A stretch of DNA of 18,613 bases from Asaia bogorensis (GTDB taxonomy: Bacteria; Pseudomonadota; Alphaproteobacteria; Acetobacterales; Acetobacteraceae). A program made the position numbers and the translations under genes. Under the pieces are notes generated by a model, which ran no database searches, had not been told where the DNA came from, and worked only from the letters and a program-made list of their open reading frames with translations. Shown in pieces: positions 6,940 to 14,513 of the stretch. The stretch lies in the NCBI GenBank assembly GCA_945873675.1, contig CAMCEP010000019.1, positions 1 to 18,613 of the forward strand, given 5' to 3'. How positions within the stretch are numbered: position 1 is the first letter of the stretch; every line of letters starts with the position of its first letter.

Positions 6940-8477
6940 GCAAAACCGCAACGCTGCGCGTGGTGCTGGGCGATCAATTGACGCCCGGTCTTTCCGCGCT
7001 GGAAGGTTTGGACCCCAAGCGGGACCGCGTATTGATGATGGAGGTGTTGGCGGAATGCACCTATGTGCCGCATCACCCGCAAAAGATCATCCTGATCCTG
7101 TCAGCCATGCGCCATTTCGCGCGAGCGCTCGAAGCGCGTGGCGTCAAGGTGGATTACATCCGCCTGGATGATCCTGCGAATACGCAAAGCTTTGCCGGTG
7201 AAGTGGCACGCGCGGTGGCGCGGCATCGGCCTGAGCGCATCATCGCAACCCATCCCGGCGAATGGCGCGTCCTGCAGGATATGGAGGCTTGGGAGAAGGC
7301 GCTCGGCCTGCCTGTCGAAATCCGCCCTGATCATCGCTTCATTTGCGATCTGCCGCGCTTTCGCGCCTGGGCCAAGGGGCGCAAGCAATACCGCATGGAA
7401 TTCTTCTATCGCGAAATGCGCCGCGAAACCGGCTTGTTGATGGAAGGCGATGAACCCGCCGGCGGCGCCTGGAATTACGATGCCGAAAACCGCGCTTCCC
7501 TGCCCGCCGGCGTCACTCCCCCCGCTGCGCCGCGCTTTGCACCCGATGAGATCACGCGCGATGTGATCGCACTGGTCAGCACACGCTTCGGCGCGCATTT
7601 CGGCACGGCGGAGAGCTTTGCCTGGCCCGTCACTGCGCGCGATGCGGAGGCTGCACTTCACGCGTTTATTCAGGATCGCCTGCCACGCTTTGGTGATTAT
7701 CAGGACGCCATGGCGGCGGGGCAGCCCTTCCTGTTCCATTCGCTGATCTCCACCAGCCTCAATATCGGCTTGCTTGATCCCTTGGCGATTTGTCGCGCGG
7801 CAGAGCAAGCCTGGCGCGATGGCCGCGCACCACTCAACGCGGTTGAGGGTTTCATTCGCCAGATCATTGGCTGGCGCGAATATGTGCGCGGTCTCTATTG
7901 GCTGCTGATGCCAGGCTATGCGGAAGGCAATGCGCTTTCAGCCAAGCGCCCCTTGCCAGCGTTTTACTGGGGGGCGGAGACCTCCATGCGCTGCATGTCG
8001 CAAGCCGTGGGGCAGACGCGTGATCACGCCTATGCGCATCATATCCAACGCCTGATGATCACCGGGAATTTCGCGCTAATCGCGGGGCTTGATCCGAATG
8101 AGGTCAATCGCTGGTATCTTGCGGTCTATGCTGATGCCTTTGATTGGGTGGAATTGCCCAATACTCACGGCATGGCGCTGTACGCCGATGGCGGCGTCAT
8201 GGCGTCCAAGCCCTATGCGGCGTCTGCGGCCTATATCAACCGTATGGGCGATTATTGCCGCGGCTGCGCGCATGATGCGAAGGATGCGGTGGGGCCGCGC
8301 GCCTGCCCTTTCAATTTCCTCTATTGGGATTTCATCGCCCGCCATGCGGAGGATTTCGCGCGCAACCCGCGCATGGCCATGCCGGTGATGGGCCTGCGCA
8401 AGCTGAAGCCTGAAAAGCTCGCCGCCATGCGCGCCAAGGCGCAGGCATTTCTGGATGGGCCAGAAATGCGGGGGTGA
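6936..8477 (+). CDS. FeS-BCP cryptochrome/photolyase, (6-4) photolyase type
   Basis: The 513-residue protein matches the bacterial FeS-containing photolyase group (Agrobacterium PhrB, Rhodobacter CryB), which repairs (6-4) photoproducts using FAD, a ribolumazine antenna and a 4Fe-4S cluster. The four cluster cysteines are Cys353, Cys441, Cys444 and Cys457 (YCRGC...RACPFNFLYWDF), each three positions from PhrB's reported 350, 438, 441 and 454. Trp345, Trp393 and Tyr394 match its electron-transfer residues by the same offset, and His369 matches the active-site His. Length is near PhrB's 507. The start is fixed by the ATGA overlap with the DUF6134 gene. Whether it repairs DNA or acts as a photoreceptor cannot be decided here. 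Confidence 0.95.
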   Translation: MSKTATLRVVLGDQLTPGLSALEGLDPKRDRVLMMEVLAECTYVPHHPQKIILILSAMRHFARALEARGVKVDYIRLDDPANTQSFAGEVARAVARHRPERIIATHPGEWRVLQDMEAWEKALGLPVEIRPDHRFICDLPRFRAWAKGRKQYRMEFFYREMRRETGLLMEGDEPAGGAWNYDAENRASLPAGVTPPAAPRFAPDEITRDVIALVSTRFGAHFGTAESFAWPVTARDAEAALHAFIQDRLPRFGDYQDAMAAGQPFLFHSLISTSLNIGLLDPLAICRAAEQAWRDGRAPLNAVEGFIRQIIGWREYVRGLYWLLMPGYAEGNALSAKRPLPAFYWGAETSMRCMSQAVGQTRDHAYAHHIQRLMITGNFALIAGLDPNEVNRWYLAVYADAFDWVELPNTHGMALYADGGVMASKPYAASAAYINRMGDYCRGCAHDAKDAVGPRACPFNFLYWDFIARHAEDFARNPRMAMPVMGLRKLKPEKLAAMRAKAQAFLDGPEMRG

Positions 8478-8540
8478 GACAGGTTAAGCACCCGGCCCTT
8501 GCTTATTGATCGCCCCGATGGAAGCATGAATTGCGAAGCT

Positions 8541-8572
8541 ATTGAGGCTTGATCAGGCCTTGCTCAATTTTT
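8541..8572 (+). terminator. Possible weak terminator after the photolyase operon
   Basis: ATTGAG (8541-8546) can pair with CTCAAT (8563-8568), directly followed by more T (TTTTT at 8568-8572). The loop of 16 bases contains a second small stem around TGATCA. The stem is AT-rich and so weak, but its position 63 bases past the photolyase stop suits a terminator between it and the creatininase-family gene. Confidence 0.4.
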
Positions 8573-8595
8573 CCTGTCACCCTGGAGCGTACCAC

Positions 8596-9360
8596 ATGAC
8601 GACCGAAATCGAATGGATGAAGATGACATCCGAAGAACTCAATGCCCGCGCCGCGGCGGGGGCATTGGTGATCATTCCGGTGGCATCCCTGGAACAACAC
8701 GGTCCCGCACTCGCGACCGGCGTTGATATCATCTGCGCCACCGGTGTCGCGCATCGTGTGGCGCGACGCATGGTCGCCGCCGGTGAGCAGGTGGTGGTAA
8801 CCCCCTGCGTCTGGACCGGTTTGGCCGAACATCACGTGCCCTTCGGCGGCACGGTCACGCTGGATTATGCAGCTTTTAGTGGCGTCTTGCGCGGCATTGT
8901 GCGTTCTGCCGCGCGCGCCGGCTTCAAGCGCGCCATGCTGCTGAATGGCCATGGCGGCAATGCTGAAGCGGTCGCGGTCGCTTCCGTTGATGCGCAGGCC
9001 GAAAGCGGTATTCCCGTTGCTGCCGCGACTTATTGGCACATGGCGGGCGATGCCTTCGCGCCCATTCTGGAACGCCAATCCAATGTGCTGCATGCGTGTG
9101 AGGCTGAGGCTTCCATGGTCATGACCCTGATGCCCGAAGCGGTGCGCCCTGCGCGGCTTTCCGAACAGCATGGCCCGCATAGTACGCGGGTTGAAGGCCA
9201 ACCCGCGGCGCTGGCACGGCGGCGTTCCTTCAAGGAACTCAGCGCCAATGGCGTGATCGGCGATGCGCGTAGCGCCACGGCCGCGAAGGGTGAGGCTTTG
9301 CTGGACGCCGCCGCCGAACGCATTGCGCGGGATTTGGCGAACCCGAAGCTTTGGGGGTGA
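8596..9360 (+). CDS. Creatininase-family metallohydrolase
   Basis: The 254-residue protein belongs to the creatininase family of metal-dependent amidohydrolases, which includes creatininase, MftE and enzymes acting on formamide-type bonds in cofactor synthesis. Visible metal-site candidates are Glu33 and His35 in LEQHG, Asp44 in TGVD, His119 in LLNGHGGN and Glu169 in HACEAE. Length is typical. The usual His two residues after LEQHGP is Ala here, so the active site is slightly altered. The ATG at 8596 has GGAG 8 bases upstream; an in-frame start at 8542 would overlap the possible terminator and is less likely. The substrate cannot be told. A glycosyltransferase-like gene follows after 19 bases, probably in the same transcript. 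Confidence 0.88.
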   Translation: MTTEIEWMKMTSEELNARAAAGALVIIPVASLEQHGPALATGVDIICATGVAHRVARRMVAAGEQVVVTPCVWTGLAEHHVPFGGTVTLDYAAFSGVLRGIVRSAARAGFKRAMLLNGHGGNAEAVAVASVDAQAESGIPVAAATYWHMAGDAFAPILERQSNVLHACEAEASMVMTLMPEAVRPARLSEQHGPHSTRVEGQPAALARRRSFKELSANGVIGDARSATAAKGEALLDAAAERIARDLANPKLWG

Positions 9361-9379
9361 AGCCAAGGCTTGGTGCATC

Positions 9380-10066
9380 ATGATCACCATTGTGTGCGGC
9401 ACGCGGCACTCGGCGGATGACTTCGCTGAGAAGACCCCGCTTGGCGCCTCCTTGAAGCGCCTAGCCTTCGATAAACGCATCAATGCGCGCATCGCTTTTG
9501 GGGGTAATCCGGGCCTGCCCGTGGTCTACAACAAGGCGCTTCAGGCCCCCGATACCGCCGAAATACTGGTCTTTATCCATGACGATGTTTGGATAGACGA
9601 TTATTTCTTCGCCGATCGGATCGTGGACGGGTTGCGGGCCTTCGATATCATCGGTGTTGCCGGCAATCGGCGCCGCGTCCCCAGGCAACCCTCCTGGTTA
9701 TTCGGGTCACCAGGGCCTGGGGGTATTTGGGGCAAGGATCGGGAAAACCACAGCGGTGCCGTGGCCCATGCCAAGACGCCCTTCGGGCCGATTGATTATT
9801 ATGGCCCCACGCCAGCGGGATGCGAATTGCTCGACGGTGTATTGCTTGCCGCCAAGCGTGACGCGCTGCGCGCCGCAGCTGTGGGATTCGATGAGCAATT
9901 CGATTTCCATTTCTACGACATGGATTTCTGTCGAAGCGCGCGGGCGGCGGGGTTGGTTCTTGGGTGTTGTGCGATAGCAATTACCCATGCGAGCGTGGGG
10001 CCAGGACTTGGCAAGCCCGATTGGCGACAGAATTACATGAAATACCTTCAAAAATGGGGCGAATAG
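9380..10066 (+). CDS. StrF-like glycosyltransferase (Glyco_tranf_2_5 type)
   Basis: The 228-residue protein looks like the small glycosyltransferase-like family that includes StrF. Landmarks are FIHDDVWIDD (65-74), the acidic HDD pair that stands for the GT-A DxD region, then IIGVAGNRR (90-98), a GCELLDGVLLAAKR acceptor-side segment (147-160), FDEQFDFHFYDMDFCRSARAAG around 170-191 (given in outline), and ITHASVGPG near the end. It is soluble, with no membrane segment. The ATG at 9380 gives the usual compact N-terminus MITIVCGTRH; the Shine-Dalgarno is weak, and coupling to the creatininase-family gene 19 bases upstream may help. The sugar donor and acceptor are unknown. The gene converges with the metallophosphatase gene. 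Confidence 0.78.
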   Translation: MITIVCGTRHSADDFAEKTPLGASLKRLAFDKRINARIAFGGNPGLPVVYNKALQAPDTAEILVFIHDDVWIDDYFFADRIVDGLRAFDIIGVAGNRRRVPRQPSWLFGSPGPGGIWGKDRENHSGAVAHAKTPFGPIDYYGPTPAGCELLDGVLLAAKRDALRAAAVGFDEQFDFHFYDMDFCRSARAAGLVLGCCAIAITHASVGPGLGKPDWRQNYMKYLQKWGE

Positions 10067-10174
10067 ATCGCGCCCATACGCAACGCGATCCGCCTGCAAG
10101 GGGTGAAGCGATATTGGAAATTGCCTCGGGACCCATGGCGAAGGATTTCGCTATTCCAAAATCTGGAGGGTGAA

Positions 10175-10927
10175 TTACACCTGCTCGAGCGCCTCAAACG
10201 GCAAATCAATCCAGGCGAGCGCGCCGCCCTTGCCGGCGCCGGTATCAAGAAAAATTGCGCGCCCACCAAGCGCGCCGCGCATTTCATGCGGGCGTCCATT
10301 GGACGAACGATTATCATGCCCGACATAGGCCGTGATGCCCTGCGGAATGCGCCCCACCCAGCGCGTGGCGCGCATCGGGTAGCCATCTGGCCCGCGCTGG
10401 CCGGTCACTTCGCCATAAAGGGCGCGGGATAGCGCGCCATCTGGGCGGCGTGTGCCGGCATCTTCAGGCGCAGCGCGATGCAGCATGGCATCGTGATAGG
10501 CCGCATGGATGAACATGGCCTGCCCCAACCTGAGCCAGGCCGGGGCGCGGGCAATTTCAGTCACCGCGCGTTCGGCCAGCGCCGTGCCATCCGGTGCGGC
10601 GCGTAGTTGTTCCAGCGTGCGGCCAAGCCCTTCCGGTGTGACAAAAAGCCGCCCCGTTTCATGGCCAATCAGCGCGCGGCGCAGTTTGTGTTCGTGATTG
10701 CCCAGCAGGAAGATCCCGCGCCTTGCATCGAGCATGGCAAAGGCTTGGCGCAAGACGCCTGGGCTATCCGGCCCGTAATCCACCAAATCACCAAGCTGGA
10801 TGGTGAAAAGGCCAAGCGATTGCGCCCCCGCGATGGCGGCCTCAAAAGCCTCCGCCTCCCCATGCACATCCCCTACCACGCGCAGCCCGGAAAAGCCGCT
10901 GCGGCGCAAAGCCGCGGGTGTGATCAT
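10175..10927 (-). CDS. PPP-family metallophosphatase (PrpE/ApaH-like)
   Basis: The 250-residue protein has the full set of calcineurin-like PPP motifs: GDVHG (19-23), GDLVDYGP (46-53), GNHEH (76-80), FIHA (139-142) and YVGHDNRS (201-208), with FLDTGAGKGG (226-235) closing the fold. The metal ligands Asp20, His22, Asp47, Asn77, His141 and His204 are all present, so it should be active. Relatives include protein Ser/Thr phosphatases, diadenosine tetraphosphatases and polynucleotide phosphatases; the substrate cannot be chosen from sequence. Its ATG (10925-10927) overlaps the stop of the CPD photolyase gene as ATGA, so it is very likely made from the same mRNA and translationally coupled. Confidence 0.9.
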   Translation of the reverse strand: MITPAALRRSGFSGLRVVGDVHGEAEAFEAAIAGAQSLGLFTIQLGDLVDYGPDSPGVLRQAFAMLDARRGIFLLGNHEHKLRRALIGHETGRLFVTPEGLGRTLEQLRAAPDGTALAERAVTEIARAPAWLRLGQAMFIHAAYHDAMLHRAAPEDAGTRRPDGALSRALYGEVTGQRGPDGYPMRATRWVGRIPQGITAYVGHDNRSSNGRPHEMRGALGGRAIFLDTGAGKGGALAWIDLPFEALEQV

Positions 10928-12369
10928 GCGCTGCGCAGCCTCGCAAAGGCTGCCAGTGCCCGCGCGCGACCCTCTGCCAAGCCAATGATCGGCTTCGGGT
11001 AATTCTGCCCAAGCGCCACCCCAGCACCGCGCAGGATCATCTCCGGCGCGTCGAAGGGCTTATGGATGAAGCGCGCGGGCAGCTTGGCCAATTCCGGGCA
11101 CCAGGCACGGATATATGCCCCTTCCGGGTCGAATTTCTCGCCCTGCAGCACTGGGTTGAAGATGCGGAAATAGGGCGCGGCATCCGCCCCACAGCCCGCA
11201 ACCCATTGCCAGGACGCGCTATTGGCCGCGAGGTCCGCATCCACCAGCGTATCCCAGAACCAGGCCTCACCGTCCTGCCAGGGTTGCAGCAAATGTTTCA
11301 CGAGAAACGAAGCCGTGATCATCCGCACCCGGTTATGCATCCAGCCGGTCTGCCAAAGCTGGCGCATGCCGGCATCAACAATGGGATAGCCGGTCTGCCC
11401 CCTCTGCCAGGCGCGGAGCAGCGCCGCATCCGGCGCCCAAGGGAAAGCCGCGAAATCGGCGCGCAGCGGCGCTTCCGGCATTTCCGGGCGGTGCCAGAGC
11501 AAATGATGCGAAAACTCCCGCCAGAGAACCTCCTTCAGGAAGGTCTCCAGCCCCGCGCCCCCATGGGGAGCGGCTTCCCGCGCCGCCACCCAGACCTGGC
11601 GCGGGGAGATTTCGCCAAAATGCAAATGAGGCGAAAGGCCGGAGGTCCCCCCCTTGGCCGCCGGTTCATTGCGCCGATCGGCATAGGCATTGACGCCGGA
11701 GGCCAGAAAATCAGCCAGCCGCCGCGCGGCCCCGGCTTCCCCCGGTTGCCAAACCGCGCCGAAGCCCGCCGCCCAATCAGGTTCAGGCGGGCGCGGCAGC
11801 AGGCCAAGGGCGGGGATGTCCAGGCCCGCCGGCACACCCGCCGCTGCCCGTAAGCGCTTCGGCGCCGGGATCGGCGCGGCGGGGTCGCCAAAACCGAATA
11901 GCGTGCGGGAGAAAGGCGTATAGACCGCATAGGGCTTGCCTGCCCCGGTGCGCACCAGATGTGGTTCATGCAGCAGGGCCGACCGATGCAGCACCAGCCT
12001 CTGCCCCGCGCCTTGCAGGGCTTCGGCCAGCTTGGCATCGCGCGCGCGCGCCCAGGGCTCGGTCAGGCGTCCCGCATGGATTTCATCGGCGCCGATCTCA
12101 GCCGCCAGCTTCGGCAGCAGATCGAGCGCCGCCCCCCGCAGCACCAAAAGCGGTGCGCCGAGTGCTTTCAGGTCGCGCAACAGCGCGGCAAGGCTATGAT
12201 GCAGCCACCAGCGGGAAGCACCGCCCTCCGCCCAGGCGCCGGCGGCTTCTGGGTCAAGGATGAAAACCGGCAGGATGGGCCGATCGGCCACGGCATGCAG
12301 CGCTGGGTTATCAGCAAGACGCAGATCCTGGCGGAACCAGACAAGGGCGGGTTTGGACATCACGCGCAT
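10924..12369 (-). CDS. phrB: Deoxyribodipyrimidine (CPD) photolyase, class I
   Basis: The 481-residue flavoprotein splits cyclobutane pyrimidine dimers using blue light. The N-terminal antenna domain begins with LVWFRQDLRLADNPAL (9-24). FAD-domain landmarks follow: TSGLSPHLHFGE (242-253), WREF (283-286), GYPIVDAGMRQL (327-338), MHNRVRM (344-350), and the ANSASWQWVAG / YFRIFNP region (382-406) with Asn383. Length and motif order match E. coli PhrB. Two ATGs lie three codons apart; I keep the first (12367-12369) because GCAGG lies 6 bases upstream, while the second would start at MSKPALV. It follows the HMW1C-like gene by 35 bases and overlaps the phosphatase gene. Confidence 0.95.
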   Translation of the reverse strand: MRVMSKPALVWFRQDLRLADNPALHAVADRPILPVFILDPEAAGAWAEGGASRWWLHHSLAALLRDLKALGAPLLVLRGAALDLLPKLAAEIGADEIHAGRLTEPWARARDAKLAEALQGAGQRLVLHRSALLHEPHLVRTGAGKPYAVYTPFSRTLFGFGDPAAPIPAPKRLRAAAGVPAGLDIPALGLLPRPPEPDWAAGFGAVWQPGEAGAARRLADFLASGVNAYADRRNEPAAKGGTSGLSPHLHFGEISPRQVWVAAREAAPHGGAGLETFLKEVLWREFSHHLLWHRPEMPEAPLRADFAAFPWAPDAALLRAWQRGQTGYPIVDAGMRQLWQTGWMHNRVRMITASFLVKHLLQPWQDGEAWFWDTLVDADLAANSASWQWVAGCGADAAPYFRIFNPVLQGEKFDPEGAYIRAWCPELAKLPARFIHKPFDAPEMILRGAGVALGQNYPKPIIGLAEGRARALAAFARLRSA

Positions 12370-12404
12370 GTAATGCCTGCACCGCCCGGCTGAAAGCGCC
12401 CCTT

Positions 12405-14282
12405 TCAGCTATTTGGGAAGGCCTTGCGATCCGCCGCACGAAACACCTTGCGGCCGGAAGCCTTGATCGCCTCATGATTCTGGTAAATCCACCAAACCGC
12501 ATCCACCACATCGCGCTTGAGCTTCGTGGTGCCATCGCCCGAAATCACGCTTTCCACATCCAGCGCCAGGATTTTGCGGCTGAGCGCAACCCGTTCCGCG
12601 TCATTGTCAATTAGGCGGAGCGCCGCGGCGATATAGTCGTTCTCATTCTGTGCGATCAGCCATTCGGGCATGCCAAGCCGGCGCAGCATCATGGAATCAA
12701 GGCGTGCGGGCAAATCGGGCCCTTCCAACGTAATCAGCGGAATGCCCTGACGGAAGGAATCCACAACGCCATTCAGACCGCCAAAGGGGAAGGGGCTCAG
12801 ATTGATGTCACAGGCATTAACATCGGCCAGGTAATCATTGTAGCGCTTGATCGGATAAACAGTGCTACCCGGCAAATATTGATCGAACAGGCGCTGCGTT
12901 GACAGCAATTCAAGACCGCTCACATTCGGGAAAACATGAAATTCCACTGGCCGGCGCGCCCTTTCCCGGATTTTGCGCAAGACGCCAATGAAATGCGGAT
13001 TGAGCTTCAGCAGATTGGATGGCAGCGCCACACGCAAGGGATTGGCGATTTCGCGAATGATTGGCGCCAGCGGCGTGTAATAGGGCGATCTTTCGAAAAT
13101 CAGGCTGTCATCCGGCAGCAGGACCAATTGCTCGGATAGCAAGTGCGGGTCCCCGACAAAGCCTTCTTCGGTAAAGTAGTAATCCATCGTATCGCAAAAG
13201 GTGGAAGCGCAATGGCCAAGGCCCACGAATTGAATGGGCGCCAGGCGAAAATTGGCGATTACCGGCCCCCAATGGCGCATGCCCACACTCAGCCAGAAGA
13301 TCATGTCGGGGGCGATGGCCTTGATTTCAGCAGCCAGCTTGTTGAAATACCCAGTACCGCCTTCGCGTTTGAAGACCCGTATTTCATCAAACAAGGCCTG
13401 CACATGGCTATCGGCGGGGGCACCCTCGGTCACCAGCACCAAGCGGAAACGCTCACGAAGCTGGCGCAGATACTGCCCGAAATAGCGATATTGCACATGG
13501 TTGGAATGCATGATCTCGGCCGCGACCAGCAGGGTCGGGCGCGTCTTCAGCGCACGGACCGCGGGCAGCGCCGCATCGCTCAGGCCAATCCCTTCCGCCC
13601 AATGGCGGAGCACGCGGTTCAGCACTGGCTTGATGCCATGCTTGTCGCGCGCTGACGCATAGGAACACAGCATCCAAGCGGCGGATAGCAGCACCAGATG
13701 ATCCACCGAAAGCGGTAACGGCACAGGCTGAAGGCGCCTGGCCAGGCTGACCAGCGCCTCACGGCGCTGATACCCGAGCTCGGTCAGGATGGGTTTTTGC
13801 GAAATCAGGCACATGGCCACCAGCAGCGCGAGGGGTGCCGGCGCTTCCAGCAAGGCCCGCATATCGATGGGCAGTGCCGAATCGACTGAAAACAGCAGCC
13901 AAGCCTTGGCTAAACCCCGCCGGTCTTCCTGAAAAAGCCGCCGGAGCCCATCCGTATCGGCCGCACCCAGCATGCGCAGGATGTGGTCCGCATTGCCAAA
14001 GCCGCTTAGGCCAAGAATGTGATCCAAGACGCGCCCGGCAGCCGCCAAACGCAGCATGGCACTGTCATCAAAGCGAATGGCTGGGTCGGTCATGATGCGG
14101 GTCAGGGTGGCGGCCAGGCGTGTCGCCAGAACCACCTTGCCCTGTGCTGCTTCCGGTGCGGCGAGTTCTTCCAGGCTGACACCGCTGGCAAGCCGCCTGA
14201 GCGTGGAGAGCAACAGGTCCAACGCCCCAGCCGGGTTGCGGGCGGCAGCGATCTCAAGACTGGTGAGGGGGCTGAGCGACAT
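12405..14282 (-). CDS. HMW1C-like cytoplasmic glycosyltransferase (GT41-related)
   Basis: This protein of 625 residues matches HMW1C-type N-glycosyltransferases in length and layout: an all-helical N-terminal part (about 1-245), then a GT-B fold. Shared segments are HSNHVQYR (259-266), GHCAS (356-360), LPSNLLKLNPHF (420-431), LSPFPFGGLNGVVDSF (495-510) and LRRLGMPEWLIA (533-544). Lys426, Asn504 and Asp508 correspond to nucleotide-sugar-binding residues of A. pleuropneumoniae NGT (Lys441, Asn521 and Asp525, from memory). HMW1C enzymes transfer hexose to Asn-X-Ser/Thr sequons of adhesins in the cytoplasm. No adhesin or flagellin gene is near, so the acceptor is unknown. No TPR repeats are visible. 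The ATG at 14280-14282 is preferred over a GTG two codons earlier. The CPD photolyase follows after 35 bases. Confidence 0.82.
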   Translation of the reverse strand: MSLSPLTSLEIAAARNPAGALDLLLSTLRRLASGVSLEELAAPEAAQGKVVLATRLAATLTRIMTDPAIRFDDSAMLRLAAAGRVLDHILGLSGFGNADHILRMLGAADTDGLRRLFQEDRRGLAKAWLLFSVDSALPIDMRALLEAPAPLALLVAMCLISQKPILTELGYQRREALVSLARRLQPVPLPLSVDHLVLLSAAWMLCSYASARDKHGIKPVLNRVLRHWAEGIGLSDAALPAVRALKTRPTLLVAAEIMHSNHVQYRYFGQYLRQLRERFRLVLVTEGAPADSHVQALFDEIRVFKREGGTGYFNKLAAEIKAIAPDMIFWLSVGMRHWGPVIANFRLAPIQFVGLGHCASTFCDTMDYYFTEEGFVGDPHLLSEQLVLLPDDSLIFERSPYYTPLAPIIREIANPLRVALPSNLLKLNPHFIGVLRKIRERARRPVEFHVFPNVSGLELLSTQRLFDQYLPGSTVYPIKRYNDYLADVNACDINLSPFPFGGLNGVVDSFRQGIPLITLEGPDLPARLDSMMLRRLGMPEWLIAQNENDYIAAALRLIDNDAERVALSRKILALDVESVISGDGTTKLKRDVVDAVWWIYQNHEAIKASGRKVFRAADRKAFPNS

Positions 14283-14308
14283 GGTCACAACCGTTGCGTT
14301 TTCCTAAG

Positions 14309-14337
14309 CTTATTGCGTGCCACAGCAAGGGCGGCAA
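14309..14337 (-). promoter_or_regulatory. Candidate promoter for the glycosyltransferase-photolyase-phosphatase operon
   Basis: On the minus strand TTGCCG (14332-14337) and AATAAG (14309-14314) are separated by 17 bases, each matching four of six sigma70 consensus positions. The start would be near 14302, leaving a leader of about 20 bases. This is a by-eye match in a 231-bp divergent region and is weakly supported. Confidence 0.3.
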
Positions 14338-14513
14338 GGGTCACACCGGTTGTGTCGGCGGCGCATCATTCGCGCATTGCCATAACGGATTTGTGAACCA
14401 GCAGATGACGATTTCGGCATCCTCATTTTACCGAATCGCGCGATAAGAAAGCTCTGCGATCTGTGAACACGCTGTGGGGATTTGTAGTGGTCGTGAGCTT
14501 GGCATACACGGAA

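Noticed and set aside
10138..10151. GCGAA-GGAT-TTCGC hairpin between the converging glycosyltransferase and phosphatase genes
   Set aside because: Its position would suit a shared terminator, but there is no T-run on either side, so the evidence is too thin.
14463..14513. Extended N-terminus of the histidine kinase from the GTG at 14463
   Set aside because: The added residues have no clear Shine-Dalgarno and do not resemble a kinase N-terminus. I kept it as an alternative start rather than the main call.
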